Shown: positions 33,577 through 43,038 of the stretch, in pieces
How the letters are laid out: each line of letters opens with the position of its first letter
Numbering within the stretch: the first letter of the stretch is position 1
NCBI GenBank assembly: GCA_017480345.1
Contig: JAFVAU010000014.1
Span: 1-64,000, forward strand
DNA length: 64,000 bases
Direction of reading: 5' to 3'
Origin: Bacteroidales bacterium
GTDB lineage: Bacteria; Bacteroidota; Bacteroidia; Bacteroidales; UBA932
The notes under the pieces: model-generated
The model's database searches: none
What the model saw: the letters and a program-made list of their open reading frames with translations, nothing else
What the model was told of the DNA's origin: nothing
Position numbers and translations under genes: made by a program

Positions 33577-34974
33577 ATGAGTACAAAGCAGGTTCTTCTC
33601 TTTTTCTGCGGCGTTTTTGCGGCGCTGGGCCTGCTGTGGCTCATAACCCCCGCCCAGGGGGTGAACCTAGGCGTCTACACCCTCCGCTTCGCCTCTTACC
33701 GAGGGGCGCTTGAGAATGCACGACTGCCCCGGGTAGATGTGGATTCCGTGCTTCGGAGCGTGGAAGCCCGCTTTAAGATGGACCAGGACACTCTCCGCTA
33801 TTATGAGACCTTCTTCCACGAAAATCCGGACCGCATCTATCTGCCCGGGGATGATGTCACCTTCTTTGATACCCTGTTTCAGGAAATGGAGCAGACGGAG
33901 GAGCAGGACAGGACGGTCCGCATCCTCCATTTCGGAGACTCGCAGATAGAGCTGGACCGCATCAGCCAAGACCTGCGGGAAGGCCTTCAGAAACGCTTCG
34001 GAGGCATGGGGACCGGCTTTTTCCCGGCTCTGGGCAATGTTCCGTCGGCATCCATCTACCATACGGCAAACGGCGCCTTGGCCCATTACACCATGTACGG
34101 AGATTCCACCACTTCCCGTGCCGGTCACCGCCGCTATGGCATGCTGGCCCAGGTGGTACAGCTGTCGGGCAGCGGCACCGTGAGCCTGAAGGCAAGCGGA
34201 AACAAGAACATCCGGGAGCGCGTGAAGGAGTTTTCCTCCGTGAGCGTTCTCTACGGGCATGCAGACAAGGGGCTGGAAATAAAGGTAAGCAGCGATACGG
34301 TGAAAACCAGCCTCACCACCCGCACGGCGGCAAGCGGCGTCACCCTCCAGACCTGGCAGTTCTCCCGACCCGTCCGCAAGGCGACGCTCCAGTTCAAGGG
34401 GAAGGCCGAGATTTACGGCATATCGGCCGATGGCGACGGAGGCGTGGCTGTGGACAATGTGCCCCTCAGAGGCGGCACCGGCACTGTTTTCACCCGGATA
34501 GATTCCACGGTGATGCGGGAGAATCTGGCTCTGGCAAACACCCGGCTCATCATCCTCCAGTTCGGTGGCAATTACGTCCCTGCGGTGGGCGGTACCCGGA
34601 GCATTGAGAAGTACCAGGAGCAGATGGGACAGCAAATCAACTATTTCCATGAGGTGGCTCCGGAGGCGAAGATTCTCCTGATCGGCCCGTCAGATATGGG
34701 AAAGAGCGTGAACGGGCGCATTGTCACCTGGCCCCGCCTGCCGCAGATGGTGGACTCCCTCAAGGCCACGGCCCTGAGGAACAACGCCGCCTACTGGGAC
34801 CTGTTCCACATGATGGGCGGAGAGAACTCCATGGTGGAGTGGGTGAGGCATTCCCCTCCGCTGGCCGGGCCGGACTACATCCACTTTACCCCGGCGGGTG
34901 CCCGGGAGGCCGGAGAAGCCTTTACCCGCTCTTTCCTAACATATTACGACTTTTATCAGCTCCGTAAGAAATGA
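33577..34974 (+). CDS. SGNH/GDSL-family hydrolase or acetyltransferase, membrane-anchored
   Basis: A 465-residue protein with one N-terminal transmembrane segment (about 5-25). The SGNH nucleophile motif is G120-D121-S122-Q123 and the catalytic D-x-x-H is D433...H436 (DYIHFTPAG). An Asn-containing QFGGN segment near 330 fits block III. A long beta-rich insertion (about 170-300) resembles a carbohydrate-binding sandwich. With MBOAT partners, such proteins transfer or remove O-acyl groups on extracytoplasmic polysaccharides. Its stop overlaps the next start (ATGA). Confidence 0.85.
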   Translation: MSTKQVLLFFCGVFAALGLLWLITPAQGVNLGVYTLRFASYRGALENARLPRVDVDSVLRSVEARFKMDQDTLRYYETFFHENPDRIYLPGDDVTFFDTLFQEMEQTEEQDRTVRILHFGDSQIELDRISQDLREGLQKRFGGMGTGFFPALGNVPSASIYHTANGALAHYTMYGDSTTSRAGHRRYGMLAQVVQLSGSGTVSLKASGNKNIRERVKEFSSVSVLYGHADKGLEIKVSSDTVKTSLTTRTAASGVTLQTWQFSRPVRKATLQFKGKAEIYGISADGDGGVAVDNVPLRGGTGTVFTRIDSTVMRENLALANTRLIILQFGGNYVPAVGGTRSIEKYQEQMGQQINYFHEVAPEAKILLIGPSDMGKSVNGRIVTWPRLPQMVDSLKATALRNNAAYWDLFHMMGGENSMVEWVRHSPPLAGPDYIHFTPAGAREAGEAFTRSFLTYYDFYQLRKK

Positions 34975-36161
34975 AGCGAATCTTAATCTGTATCCTCCTG
35001 CTGGGGCTTTTCCTCACGGATGCCGGCGCCCGCAGATATCCGTTCATCAGACCGGACAAGAGCGTCTTGCAGTATCCGGCCGGCACTTCGCCGGACTATA
35101 ACCTCTTCCTGCGCAAGCTGGATACGCTCCTGACCACCGGCTCCTCAGACGTGAAGGTGCTGCAGATTGGCGGCTCCCATGTGCAGGGCGGAACGCTCAG
35201 CGACTACCTCCGCCGCCGTTTCCTCTCTCTCCGGTACGGTATAGACGGCGGACGGGGCCTCGTTTTCCCCTTCTCCGCCGCGGGTTCCAACACCCCTTCC
35301 AGCTACCTCAGTTCCTGGCAGGGCTCCTGGGACAGTGCCAATTGCCTGAAACCCAAGGGGATGGACCTGGGGCTCACGGGGATGGCCGTGATGGCGCGGG
35401 ACACATCGGCCCGGGTTATCATTGACCTGGTGCTCAAGGAGAACAAGGTCCTGCAGCACCATTATGCCTTCAACAAGGTGGATGTGCTGGGGGAGGGCTC
35501 GCTGGAGCCGGTGCTCATCCTGAACGGGAAAGACACCGTGAGCGGCGTACAGGGCCCCCGGATGGCTCATTTCGACCTTCCCTATTATACGGACTGGCTG
35601 CAACTCTCATTCAGGGGGAAGGGCAGTTATACCCTCCGCGGCCTTTATCTGGACCGCCCGGCCTCCGGCTTCACCTTCAGCGAAGTGGGGGTGAACGGGG
35701 CTTCCACCCATTCCTGGCTGCAGTGCCCCCTCTTGGAAGAGGACCTTCGGCGCGTCCAGCCGGACCTGGTGCTGCTCTCCATAGGCATCAACGACATCCA
35801 GGGCGGCTATTTTGACGAGCAGCGCTTCAAGGCCAACTACCGTGCCCTCATCCACCAAATCCGGAAGGTGAATCCGCACTGCGCCCTTCTTTTCACCGGC
35901 ATCAACGACAGTTGGCGGCGGGGCGCGGGCGTGAACGAGCATACGGCCGATGCCGAGAGGGCCTTCCGGGACCTGGCGGCAGAATACAAGGCCGTCTTCT
36001 GGGACTGGTACGAGGTGATGGGCGGCTACGGCTCCATGGCCCAATGGGAAGCCGCCGGCCTGGCCCAGCCGGACAAGATTCATTTTACCCCGTTGGGGTA
36101 TAAGGTAGTGGCCGATTATCTGTTTGACGCCATCTTTGAGGATTATTATTCCCGCCGATGA
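34971..36161 (+). CDS. Second SGNH-family hydrolase or acetyltransferase
   Basis: A 396-residue secreted or periplasmic protein with a signal peptide (about 1-20). Its nucleophile motif reads G-G-S69-H instead of the canonical G-D-S. Block III SIGINDIQ and the catalytic D368-x-x-H371 (DKIHFTPLG) are intact. It shares fold and spacing with the preceding gene and is probably an old duplication. Both start and stop overlap the neighbours by ATGA. It is predicted to act with the MBOAT protein in O-acylation of an envelope glycan. Confidence 0.85.
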   Translation: MKRILICILLLGLFLTDAGARRYPFIRPDKSVLQYPAGTSPDYNLFLRKLDTLLTTGSSDVKVLQIGGSHVQGGTLSDYLRRRFLSLRYGIDGGRGLVFPFSAAGSNTPSSYLSSWQGSWDSANCLKPKGMDLGLTGMAVMARDTSARVIIDLVLKENKVLQHHYAFNKVDVLGEGSLEPVLILNGKDTVSGVQGPRMAHFDLPYYTDWLQLSFRGKGSYTLRGLYLDRPASGFTFSEVGVNGASTHSWLQCPLLEEDLRRVQPDLVLLSIGINDIQGGYFDEQRFKANYRALIHQIRKVNPHCALLFTGINDSWRRGAGVNEHTADAERAFRDLAAEYKAVFWDWYEVMGGYGSMAQWEAAGLAQPDKIHFTPLGYKVVADYLFDAIFEDYYSRR

Positions 36162-38080
36162 ATCTCTGGGGGCTCATAGGAGAATTCCTAAGGAACCTGT
36201 TCGCTTTTGACCAGGCTCACCCCCTGCTGTTCACCCAGTTCTACTTCTGGGCCTTCTTTGCGCTGGTCTTTGCCGGCTTCTCCTTCCTCCATTCCAAGCC
36301 CCTGCTGCGCAACGCCTACCTGTTTGCCTGCTCGCTGTTCTTCTATTACAAGACCAGCGGCGTGTTCCTGGCGCTGCTCCTGTTTGTCATCCTGTACAAT
36401 TACCTGGCGGCCCGGCTGCTACACCGAACCCGGCGGGAATGGCTGCGCAGCGCCCTCACGGCCTTCAGCGTGACGGTGGACCTGGGCCTGCTGGCCTATT
36501 TCAAATACGCCTATTTCCTCACGGACTTCGTGAACAACCTCCTGGGCCTTTCCCTGCAGGTCCATGACGTGCTGGGAGAGTGGCTCAACGTGCTCACGGG
36601 GACATCGGCCTTCCGGGTGGATGTGATTATCCTGCCGGTGGGCATCTCCTTCTTCACCTTTCAGGCGGTGAGCTACATGGTGGACGTGAAGCGCCGGAAG
36701 ATTGAACCGGTGCGGAATTTCCTGGATTTCGGCTTCTACCTGAGCTTCTTCCCGCAGCTGGTGGCCGGCCCCATCGTACGGGCCTCGGAGTTCATCTCCC
36801 AGCTGCACAAGCCCTACAGCCTGAGCCGCCGCTGGTTCGGCCTGGCCATTTTCTGGATCATGAACGGCCTCATGAAAAAACTCATCCTGGCCGATTATCT
36901 GGCGGTGAATTTCTGCGACCGGGTGTTCGAGAACCCGCTGCTGTACAGCGGCTTTGAGAATTTGTCGGCCCTCTTCTGCTATTCCCTACAAGTTTATGCC
37001 GATTTCTCCGGCTACACGGACATAGCCACCGGCGTGGCCCTGCTGATGGGCTTCTACCTGCCCCAGAACTTCAATTCGCCCTACAAAGCGGAGAATACGC
37101 AGCAGTTCTGGCGCCGCTGGCACATGACCCTGAGCCGCTGGCTCCGGGATTACCTGTATATCCCGCTGGGCGGCAACCGCAACGCTACGGCCGGTACCTA
37201 TATCATCATCGCGGCGGTGGCCGTGATAGGCTCTTTCCTCAGCGGCAGCTGGTGGGTGGCCGTGGCGGTTTTTGTCGTGGCGGCGGGAATCGGCCTGTGG
37301 GCCTGGAAGTGCCCCGGAGACAGGAAACTCATCACCACCAACATCAACTCCATGAACACCATGCTGCTGGGCGGCCTGTGGCATGGCGCCAGCTGGAATT
37401 TCATGATCTGGGGCGGCCTCAACGGCCTGGGAATGGTGATTTATAAGGTCTGGACCCGGCGAAGCATGAAGGTGAAGGTGCTAATTATCGGCATTACAAC
37501 CCTGCTCTGCCTGGCCCTGGCCCTCCTTACGCACTACCCCGTCTGGAATCTCTTCTCTGCATGGACGCTCATCCTGCTGGTGGGGACGCTGGTCCGTTGG
37601 GGTTTTGACCTCTTCCGCCGGGCGCATCCGCTGCTGCCGCGGTTCAACAATACGACGCTGATGTATGAGGAAATCCATGAGCCGGCCGCCATCCCGTGGC
37701 TTTCCCGCGCCTGGGACATCTTCCAGACCTTCGTGTTCATCACCTTCACCCGCCTGTTCTTCCGCAGCGGCTCCAACCTGGATCCGGCGCTGGCCAACGA
37801 GCAGGCCTGGAACACGGCCAAGAACATGGTGAACCGGATGGGCGGCAAATGGGACCTTTCCCTGCTTCCGGACATGATCTGGCAGCACCGGGCGGTATTA
37901 CTTGTGTTTGTAATAGGCATGCTCATCCACTGGCTGCCGGAGCGCTTGAAACGTCGCTATCGGCTGGCCTTCTCCCGCTTGCCCCTCTGGGCCATGGGCG
38001 GCGTGGTGGTGCTGCTCATCGTCCTGATGTACCAGTTTGTCACCTCCGACCTCCAAAGCTTCATCTATTTCCAGTTCTAG
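36158..38080 (+). CDS. MBOAT family O-acyltransferase (AlgI-like)
   Basis: A 640-residue polytopic membrane enzyme that moves acyl, usually acetyl, groups across the inner membrane. AlgI/DltB-type landmarks are present: VGISFFTFQAVSYMVDV, FFPQLVAGPI, YSLQVYADFSGYTDIA, FWRRWHMTLSRWLRDYLYIPLGGNR, and the catalytic-site LLGGLWHGASWNF with H409. It is longer than AlgI, with extra C-terminal helices after about 460. It is the last gene of the three-gene operon with two SGNH partners, the typical export and transfer arrangement for polysaccharide O-acetylation. Confidence 0.93.
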   Translation: MNLWGLIGEFLRNLFAFDQAHPLLFTQFYFWAFFALVFAGFSFLHSKPLLRNAYLFACSLFFYYKTSGVFLALLLFVILYNYLAARLLHRTRREWLRSALTAFSVTVDLGLLAYFKYAYFLTDFVNNLLGLSLQVHDVLGEWLNVLTGTSAFRVDVIILPVGISFFTFQAVSYMVDVKRRKIEPVRNFLDFGFYLSFFPQLVAGPIVRASEFISQLHKPYSLSRRWFGLAIFWIMNGLMKKLILADYLAVNFCDRVFENPLLYSGFENLSALFCYSLQVYADFSGYTDIATGVALLMGFYLPQNFNSPYKAENTQQFWRRWHMTLSRWLRDYLYIPLGGNRNATAGTYIIIAAVAVIGSFLSGSWWVAVAVFVVAAGIGLWAWKCPGDRKLITTNINSMNTMLLGGLWHGASWNFMIWGGLNGLGMVIYKVWTRRSMKVKVLIIGITTLLCLALALLTHYPVWNLFSAWTLILLVGTLVRWGFDLFRRAHPLLPRFNNTTLMYEEIHEPAAIPWLSRAWDIFQTFVFITFTRLFFRSGSNLDPALANEQAWNTAKNMVNRMGGKWDLSLLPDMIWQHRAVLLVFVIGMLIHWLPERLKRRYRLAFSRLPLWAMGGVVVLLIVLMYQFVTSDLQSFIYFQF

Positions 38081-38306
38081 CGCACCCTTTTGCCCCAAGC
38101 CCAGTTTTGAAATCTAATATTTTTTGGCCAAATATTTGTGAATTCCTGACGCCTTCATCTCACGTGTTGTTCCGGACCAGGAGGCTTAGAAAGCAGCAAA
38201 ACGACTTGTGTCAGCCTACCGGCACTTCGATGGGAATGACGGAGAAGACTCGGAGTTCTGCGCACAGTACGCTCATTTTTGAACTCAAACTCGTCAAGAT
38301 AGAAAG
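38081..38306. other. Intergenic region without recognisable gene
   Basis: 226 bases between the MBOAT gene and the PheC-like gene. I see no RNA gene, no clear hairpin terminator and no consensus -7 box. The only frame crossing it is a continuation of a frame that shadows the MBOAT gene. Confidence 0.5.
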
Positions 38307-39116
38307 ATGAAAAGATTCATTCGGACAATTCTCACAACCATTCTCATGTGCTCCGTGGCCATCAGTTGCGGAACGCAGAATAAGGTATCCTATACTCCGA
38401 CGATTGATAAGATACAGGCTCGGGGAACACTGCTTGTCGGCACGACGGGAGACTATAGGCCGCTGAGCTACAAGGATCCGGAGACCGGCGAGTATTGGGG
38501 ATTCGGCATCGATGTGGCAGGGGAGATCGCAGGGAGCCTGGGCGTCAGCGTCAGTTATGTCCCCACCTCCTGGCCCACTCTGTCGGCCGATGTCCAGAAC
38601 CCGGAGCTGTTCGACTTCGCCATCGGCGGAATCACTATTACGGACGCGCGCCTGGCGACGATGGACATGTCCGAAGGCTATCTCTGCAACGGCAAGACCA
38701 TCCTCTGCCGGAAAGAGGATGCCGACAAATACCAGTCGCTGAAAGACCTCAATCGGCCTGATGTCAGGGTGATGGTCAATCCGGGTGGCCTAAACGAGAA
38801 GTTCGCCCGGGATAATCTTCCGGACTGCACTCTTATTATCTACGAAAAGAACGAGGAAATCCCCACCAAGATTGCAGAAGGGGAGGCCGATGTGATGATC
38901 ACCGAAATCACGGAGGCGCCCTGGTATGTCCAGAACGACACACGGCTCGCGGCGCCGCTTCTGGAAAAGCCTTTCACCCGCGGACAGATAGGTGTCCTGA
39001 TGCGAAAAGGTCAGGATGATCTTCTGAAGAAGGTCAACGAGAAGATCCGGGGATTGAAATCGAGTGGAGAACTCAAGGAACTTCACGAAAAATATGGCTT
39101 AATTTACGGATATTGA
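38307..39116 (+). CDS. PheC-like (cyclohexadienyl dehydratase/SBP3 family) lipoprotein
   Basis: A 269-residue lipoprotein (lipobox AISC, C21) with a periplasmic-binding-protein type 3 fold. Sequence features point to the cyclohexadienyl dehydratase branch: LLVGTTGDYRPLSYKDPETG, TSWPTLSADV, FAIGGITIT, VMVNPGGLNEKFAR, EGEADVMITEITEA. PheC enzymes convert prephenate or arogenate to phenylpyruvate or phenylalanine in the periplasm of some bacteria. No ABC permease or ATPase gene is adjacent, which fits an enzyme better than a transporter. Amino-acid binding remains the alternative. Confidence 0.75.
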   Translation: MKRFIRTILTTILMCSVAISCGTQNKVSYTPTIDKIQARGTLLVGTTGDYRPLSYKDPETGEYWGFGIDVAGEIAGSLGVSVSYVPTSWPTLSADVQNPELFDFAIGGITITDARLATMDMSEGYLCNGKTILCRKEDADKYQSLKDLNRPDVRVMVNPGGLNEKFARDNLPDCTLIIYEKNEEIPTKIAEGEADVMITEITEAPWYVQNDTRLAAPLLEKPFTRGQIGVLMRKGQDDLLKKVNEKIRGLKSSGELKELHEKYGLIYGY

Positions 39117-39297
39117 ACGAAGTGTCATCAGAAAGGAACTCGATGAAGTGTTGTTCCTGAGGGATCAAAGGACGGATTGAAAACGGGTATATTGTGAATG
39201 GGTAGTCATACCCGGAACTTCGCCGGTGAGCCCTATTGGAATAGATCGTCCAAGGTGAGTGTTTGCCCATAGACATATGGGTACGAAAAACATTCGA

Positions 39298-39367
39298 TTC
39301 GGCAAAATATAATCTTATAATTCGCCGATTGTCGGCAAAAAGTGCTCGTTTCGGCAGAATATAAGTC
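39298..39367 (+). repeat. Degenerate direct repeats TTCGGCA(A/G)AATATAA
   Basis: In the 325-base gap between the PheC-like gene and aspS, TTCGGCAAAATATAATC at 39298-39314 and TTCGGCAGAATATAAGTC at 39350-39367 repeat each other. A partial copy (GTCGGCAAAAAGT) lies near 39331, with a small inverted repeat GCCGA-TTG-TCGGC at 39324-39336. The origin is unknown; it could be a relic of a mobile gene's flank or a regulator array. The remainder of the gap shows nothing besides the aspS promoter. Confidence 0.6.
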
Positions 39368-39369
39368 AA

Positions 39370-39401
39370 TTTGCGCTTACTAGCTTTTTTTGCTACTTTT
39401 G
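39370..39401 (+). promoter_or_regulatory. aspS promoter
   Basis: TTTG at 39370-39373, 20 bases, then TACTTTTG at 39394-39401, a full match to the Bacteroidota consensus. The leader before the ATG at 39442 is about 35 bases. Confidence 0.8.
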
Positions 39402-39441
39402 TAGATTGTTACAACGCAAAGAGCAAAAATCGACATAAACT

Positions 39442-41202
39442 ATGTACAGAACAAACACGTGCGGAGAGCTCCGCATTGAGAACAAAGGCCAGAAAGTAAC
39501 GCTGGCCGGATGGGTTCAGAAGGCCCGCAAACTGGGCGGAATGACATTCATCGACCTGAGGGACCGCTATGGCATTACGCAGTTGGTGGTTGAGGCCGAT
39601 GCCCCCCAGGAGCTGGTGGACGCGGCCACTTCGCTGGGCCGTGAATTCGTGATCCAGGCCACCGGAGAGGTGGTGGAGCGCCAGGCTAAGAACGCCAAGA
39701 TGCCCACCGGAGACATTGAAATCAAGCTGGAAACCATCACCGTTCTCAACAAGAGCGTAACGCCTCCCTTCACCATCGAGGAAGAGAGCGACGGCGGCGA
39801 AGACCTCCGCATGAAGTACCGCTACCTGGACTTGCGCCGCGCTCCGCTGCAGCGCGCCCTGGCCCTTCGGCACAAAGTGGCCCATGAGGTGCGGAACTAC
39901 TTGGACGCCAAGGGCTTCATGGAAATTGAAACCCCTTATCTGATTAAGTCCACCCCGGAAGGCGCCCGTGACTTCGTGGTCCCTTCCCGCATGAATCCCG
40001 GCCAGTTCTACGCCCTCCCGCAGAGCCCCCAGACCTTCAAGCAGCTGCTCATGGTGGCCGGTTACGACCGCTACTTCCAGATTGTGCGCTGCTTCCGTGA
40101 CGAGGACCTTCGCGCCGACCGCCAGCCCGAATTCACCCAGATAGACTGCGAGATGTCCTTTGTGAAGCAGGAAGACGTCCTGAACATGTTCGAGGGCATG
40201 ATGCGCACCATTTTCAAGAATGTTCTGAATGTGGACATCCCCAATCCCATGCCCCGCATGAGCTGGTACGACGCCATGGACCAATACGGCTCCGACAAGC
40301 CCGACGTACGCTTTGGCATGACCATCCATGAAATCACCGACGTGGCCAAGGGCAAGGGCTTCAGCGTGCTGGACGAGGCCGCCTATGTAGGCGCCATCTG
40401 CGTCCCCGGCGCGGCGGAGTACACCCGCAAGCAGATTGACGAGCTCACCGAATGGGTAAAACGCCCCCAGGTGGGTGCCAAGGGCCTCATTTACGTGAAA
40501 GTGAACACCGACGGCAGCTTCAAGAGCTCCATCGACAAATTCTACGGGGCCGATGACCTCAAGTGCCTGGCCGATGCCGCCGAAGCCAAGAGCGGAGACC
40601 TCATCCTGGTGATGAGCGGCGCGGGCAAGCGCAAGGTTCAGACCATGCTGGGCGTCCTCCGTCTGGAGATGGGCGGCCGTCTGGGCCTCCGTAACCCCCA
40701 GGAGTTTGCCCCGCTGTGGATTGTGGACTTCCCGCTTCTGGAGTGGGACGACGAAACCCAGCGCTTCTACGCCATGCACCACCCCTTCACCGCTCCCAAG
40801 CCGGAGCACGAGAAGTGGTTCTACAGTGACAAGAAAGAAGACCTGGAGCGCGTCTGCGCCAATGCCTATGACTTCGTGCTCAACGGCAACGAGCTGGGCG
40901 GCGGTTCCATCCGTATCCACAATGCCGACATGCAGAAGCGCATGTTCGAAGTGCTGGGTATCGGCCCCGAGGAGGCGGAATACAAGTTTGGATTCATCAT
41001 CAATGCCTTCAAGTTCGGCGCCCCGCCGCACGGAGGTCTGGCCTTCGGCTTCGACCGCGTCTGCGCTCTCATGGGCGGGCAGGACACCATCCGCGACTAC
41101 ATCGCCTTCCCCAAGAACAACCAGGGCCGCGACGTGATGATAGATTCCCCTTCCGAGATTGACCAGGTCCAGCTGGACGAGCTGCAGATTGCATGCAAGT
41201 AA
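39442..41202 (+). CDS. aspS: Aspartate-tRNA ligase
   Basis: A 586-residue class IIb synthetase. It has the N-terminal OB-fold anticodon-binding domain ([26 protein letters not shown]), then the catalytic core with FMEIETPYL (motif 1), the [23 protein letters not shown] segment (motif 2) and, at the end, [14 protein letters not shown] (motif 3). The bacterial GAD insertion domain lies at about 290-400, so it is the full-length bacterial type. The stop lies 10 bases inside rsmA. Confidence 0.98.
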   Translation: MYRTNTCGELRIENKGQKVTLAGWVQKARKLGGMTFIDLRDRYGITQLVVEADAPQELVDAATSLGREFVIQATGEVVERQAKNAKMPTGDIEIKLETITVLNKSVTPPFTIEEESDGGEDLRMKYRYLDLRRAPLQRALALRHKVAHEVRNYLDAKGFMEIETPYLIKSTPEGARDFVVPSRMNPGQFYALPQSPQTFKQLLMVAGYDRYFQIVRCFRDEDLRADRQPEFTQIDCEMSFVKQEDVLNMFEGMMRTIFKNVLNVDIPNPMPRMSWYDAMDQYGSDKPDVRFGMTIHEITDVAKGKGFSVLDEAAYVGAICVPGAAEYTRKQIDELTEWVKRPQVGAKGLIYVKVNTDGSFKSSIDKFYGADDLKCLADAAEAKSGDLILVMSGAGKRKVQTMLGVLRLEMGGRLGLRNPQEFAPLWIVDFPLLEWDDETQRFYAMHHPFTAPKPEHEKWFYSDKKEDLERVCANAYDFVLNGNELGGGSIRIHNADMQKRMFEVLGIGPEEAEYKFGFIINAFKFGAPPHGGLAFGFDRVCALMGGQDTIRDYIAFPKNNQGRDVMIDSPSEIDQVQLDELQIACK

Positions 41203-41981
41203 GGGCCAAAAAAGCCCTCGGGCAGCATTTCCTCACGGACCAGAAAGTGGCCCGCAGTATTGTGGACGCCCTTTCGTCATGCCCGGCCCCGACCGGGCAT
41301 CCCTTCCCCGTCTTGGAAGTAGGCCCCGGCATGGGCGTCCTTACCCAGTACCTGCTGGAGCGGGAGGACATTGACCTTCGGCTCATTGAGATTGACTCGG
41401 AGAGCGTGGAATACCTTCTCACGCACTTCCAGGGCATGCAGGGCCGGCTCATGGAGGGGGACTTCCTGCAGCTGAAGCTGGAGAAGCTGTTTCCGGAGCA
41501 GTTTGCCATCATCGGCAATTTCCCATACAACATCTCTTCGCAGATTTTCTTCAAGGTGCTGGATTACAAGGACCGCATCCCGGAAGTGGTGGGCATGGTG
41601 CAGAAGGAAGTGGCGGAGCGCATGGCGGAAAAGCCCGGCAGCAAGACCTATGGCATCCTGAGCGTGCTTCTGCAAGCTTGGTACAACATCGAGTACCTCT
41701 TTACGGTGGGCTCCGGCTGCTTTGCCCCGCCGCCCAAGGTGGAAAGCGCCGTCATCCGCCTCACCCGGAACGGCCGAACCTCCTTAGGCTGCGACGAGAA
41801 ACTCTTCAAGACGGTGGTGAAAACGGCCTTCGGGCAGCGCAGAAAGATGATGCGCAATCCCCTGAAGCCTCTGGCCCTGGCCCGCGGCAAGGCCGATATC
41901 CTTTCTCAGGACATCTTCTCCCAGCGCCCGGAGCAGCTTTCCGTAGAGGACTTCGTGGCGCTTACCAATCTGTTGGATTAA
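41193..41981 (+). CDS. rsmA: 16S rRNA dimethyladenosine transferase (KsgA)
   Basis: A 262-residue SAM-dependent methyltransferase that dimethylates two adjacent adenines near the 3' end of 16S rRNA. Motifs: [11 protein letters not shown] at the N terminus, SAM site [11 protein letters not shown], and catalytic [10 protein letters not shown] short Pro/Gly segment ([11 protein letters not shown]) before the SAM site is encoded by a DNA palindrome at 41279-41300 that looks inserted. It overlaps the aspS end by 10 bases and shares a TTAA with the convergent asd stop. Confidence 0.96.
   Translation: MQVRAKKALGQHFLTDQKVARSIVDALSSCPAPTGHPFPVLEVGPGMGVLTQYLLEREDIDLRLIEIDSESVEYLLTHFQGMQGRLMEGDFLQLKLEKLFPEQFAIIGNFPYNISSQIFFKVLDYKDRIPEVVGMVQKEVAERMAEKPGSKTYGILSVLLQAWYNIEYLFTVGSGCFAPPPKVESAVIRLTRNGRTSLGCDEKLFKTVVKTAFGQRRKMMRNPLKPLALARGKADILSQDIFSQRPEQLSVEDFVALTNLLD
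41279..41300 (+). repeat. REP-like palindrome inside rsmA
   Basis: ATGCCCGG, six bases, CCGGGCAT: an 8-bp perfect stem embedded in frame in rsmA just before the SAM-binding motif. GCCCGG/CCGGGC hairpins of this shape are typical of dispersed palindromic repeats, normally intergenic. The encoded residues are C-P-A-P-T-G-H. Confidence 0.6.
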
Positions 41982-42967
41982 GCTATCCAGCCTTTTTTCA
42001 GCAGCACCTGCGCAATCTGGACGGCGTTGGTGGCGGCGCCTTTGCGGATGTTGTCTGATACGCACCAGAGGTTGAGCCCGTTTTCCACGGAAGGGTCCCT
42101 GCGGATGCGCCCCACAAACACCTCGTCTTTCTCCCAGGCCGTCAGCGGCATGGGGTAGAGGTTTTCTTCGGGCTTGTCCTGAATGACCACGCCGGGCATA
42201 TCGGCCATCAGCTGCACGGCGTCCTTGAGTTCGAAGGGCCTCAGGAATTCCACGTTTACGCTCTCCGAATGGCCGCCTTTCACCGGCACCCGCACGGTTG
42301 TGGCCGATACGGCTATCCCGCTGTCTCCCAGAATCTTGCGGGTTTCGTTCACCATCTTCATCTCCTCCTTGGTGTAGCCGTCGGGAAGGAAGGAATCGAT
42401 GTGCGGAAGGATGTTGAGGTCTATCCGGTGCGGAAACTTGGAGCCGCTGCCGCCGGCCCTTTCGGCCTCCAACTGCTCGATGCCGCGCTGACCGGCGCCC
42501 GTGACGCTCTGGTAGGTGCTCACCACAATCCTTTTGATGCCATAGGCCTTGTGCAAGGGGGCAAGGGGCAGCACCATCTGGATGGTGGAGCAGTTGGGAT
42601 TGGCAATGATATAATTTTCCGGGCCGATGGCGTCCGGGTTAATCTCCGGCACCACCAGCGGCACAGCCGGGTCCATGCGCCAGAAAGAGGAATTGTCCAC
42701 TACACGGCATCCTGCGGCCGCAAAACGGGGCGCCAGCTCTCCGGAAGCGGCCCCGCCGGCGCTGAAAAGAGCCAGGGCGGGTCTCTGGGCAATGGCCTCT
42801 TCGGCACTCATGACGGTCCACTTTTTTCCCTGGAAGCTTACTTTCTTCCCCCAGGACCGCTCTGAAGCCACTGGAAGCAGGGATGTAACAGGGAAGTTAC
42901 GCTCCTCCAATACCCGGAGCATCTTCGTACCCACCAGTCCGGTGGCACCCACTACTGCAACTAACAT
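41978..42967 (-). CDS. asd: Aspartate-semialdehyde dehydrogenase
   Basis: A 329-residue NADP-dependent enzyme making aspartate semialdehyde for the lysine/diaminopimelate, threonine and methionine pathways. The NADP loop is VAVVGATGLVGTKML at the N terminus. The catalytic cysteine is C126 in NPNCSTIQ. Substrate residues are in the YQSVTGAGQRG segment and V-P-V-K-G-G-H-S. Length is normal. It is convergent with rsmA, with stops sharing one TTAA. Confidence 0.97.
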   Translation of the reverse strand: MLVAVVGATGLVGTKMLRVLEERNFPVTSLLPVASERSWGKKVSFQGKKWTVMSAEEAIAQRPALALFSAGGAASGELAPRFAAAGCRVVDNSSFWRMDPAVPLVVPEINPDAIGPENYIIANPNCSTIQMVLPLAPLHKAYGIKRIVVSTYQSVTGAGQRGIEQLEAERAGGSGSKFPHRIDLNILPHIDSFLPDGYTKEEMKMVNETRKILGDSGIAVSATTVRVPVKGGHSESVNVEFLRPFELKDAVQLMADMPGVVIQDKPEENLYPMPLTAWEKDEVFVGRIRRDPSVENGLNLWCVSDNIRKGAATNAVQIAQVLLKKGWIA

Positions 42968-43013
42968 AGAAGTTTCATCGTTTAAAACTTGTGCAAGTTA
43001 CAAAAAATATGTG

Positions 43014-43021
43014 TAAGTTTG
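43014..43021 (+). promoter_or_regulatory. -7 box of the GH20 gene
   Basis: TAAGTTTG, 17 bases before the ATG at 43039. A CTTG at 42988-42991 is a weak upstream element. Confidence 0.55.
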
Positions 43022-43038
43022 CGAAAACACTGAAACGT

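Noticed and set aside
38081..38306. Small RNA or tRNA gene
   Set aside because: No cloverleaf, no CCA-type end, no strong hairpin and no -7 box were found.
39073..39369. 98-residue minus-strand frame in the gap before aspS
   Set aside because: No promoter, no homology that I recognise, and it runs over the direct repeats and into the end of the PheC-like gene.
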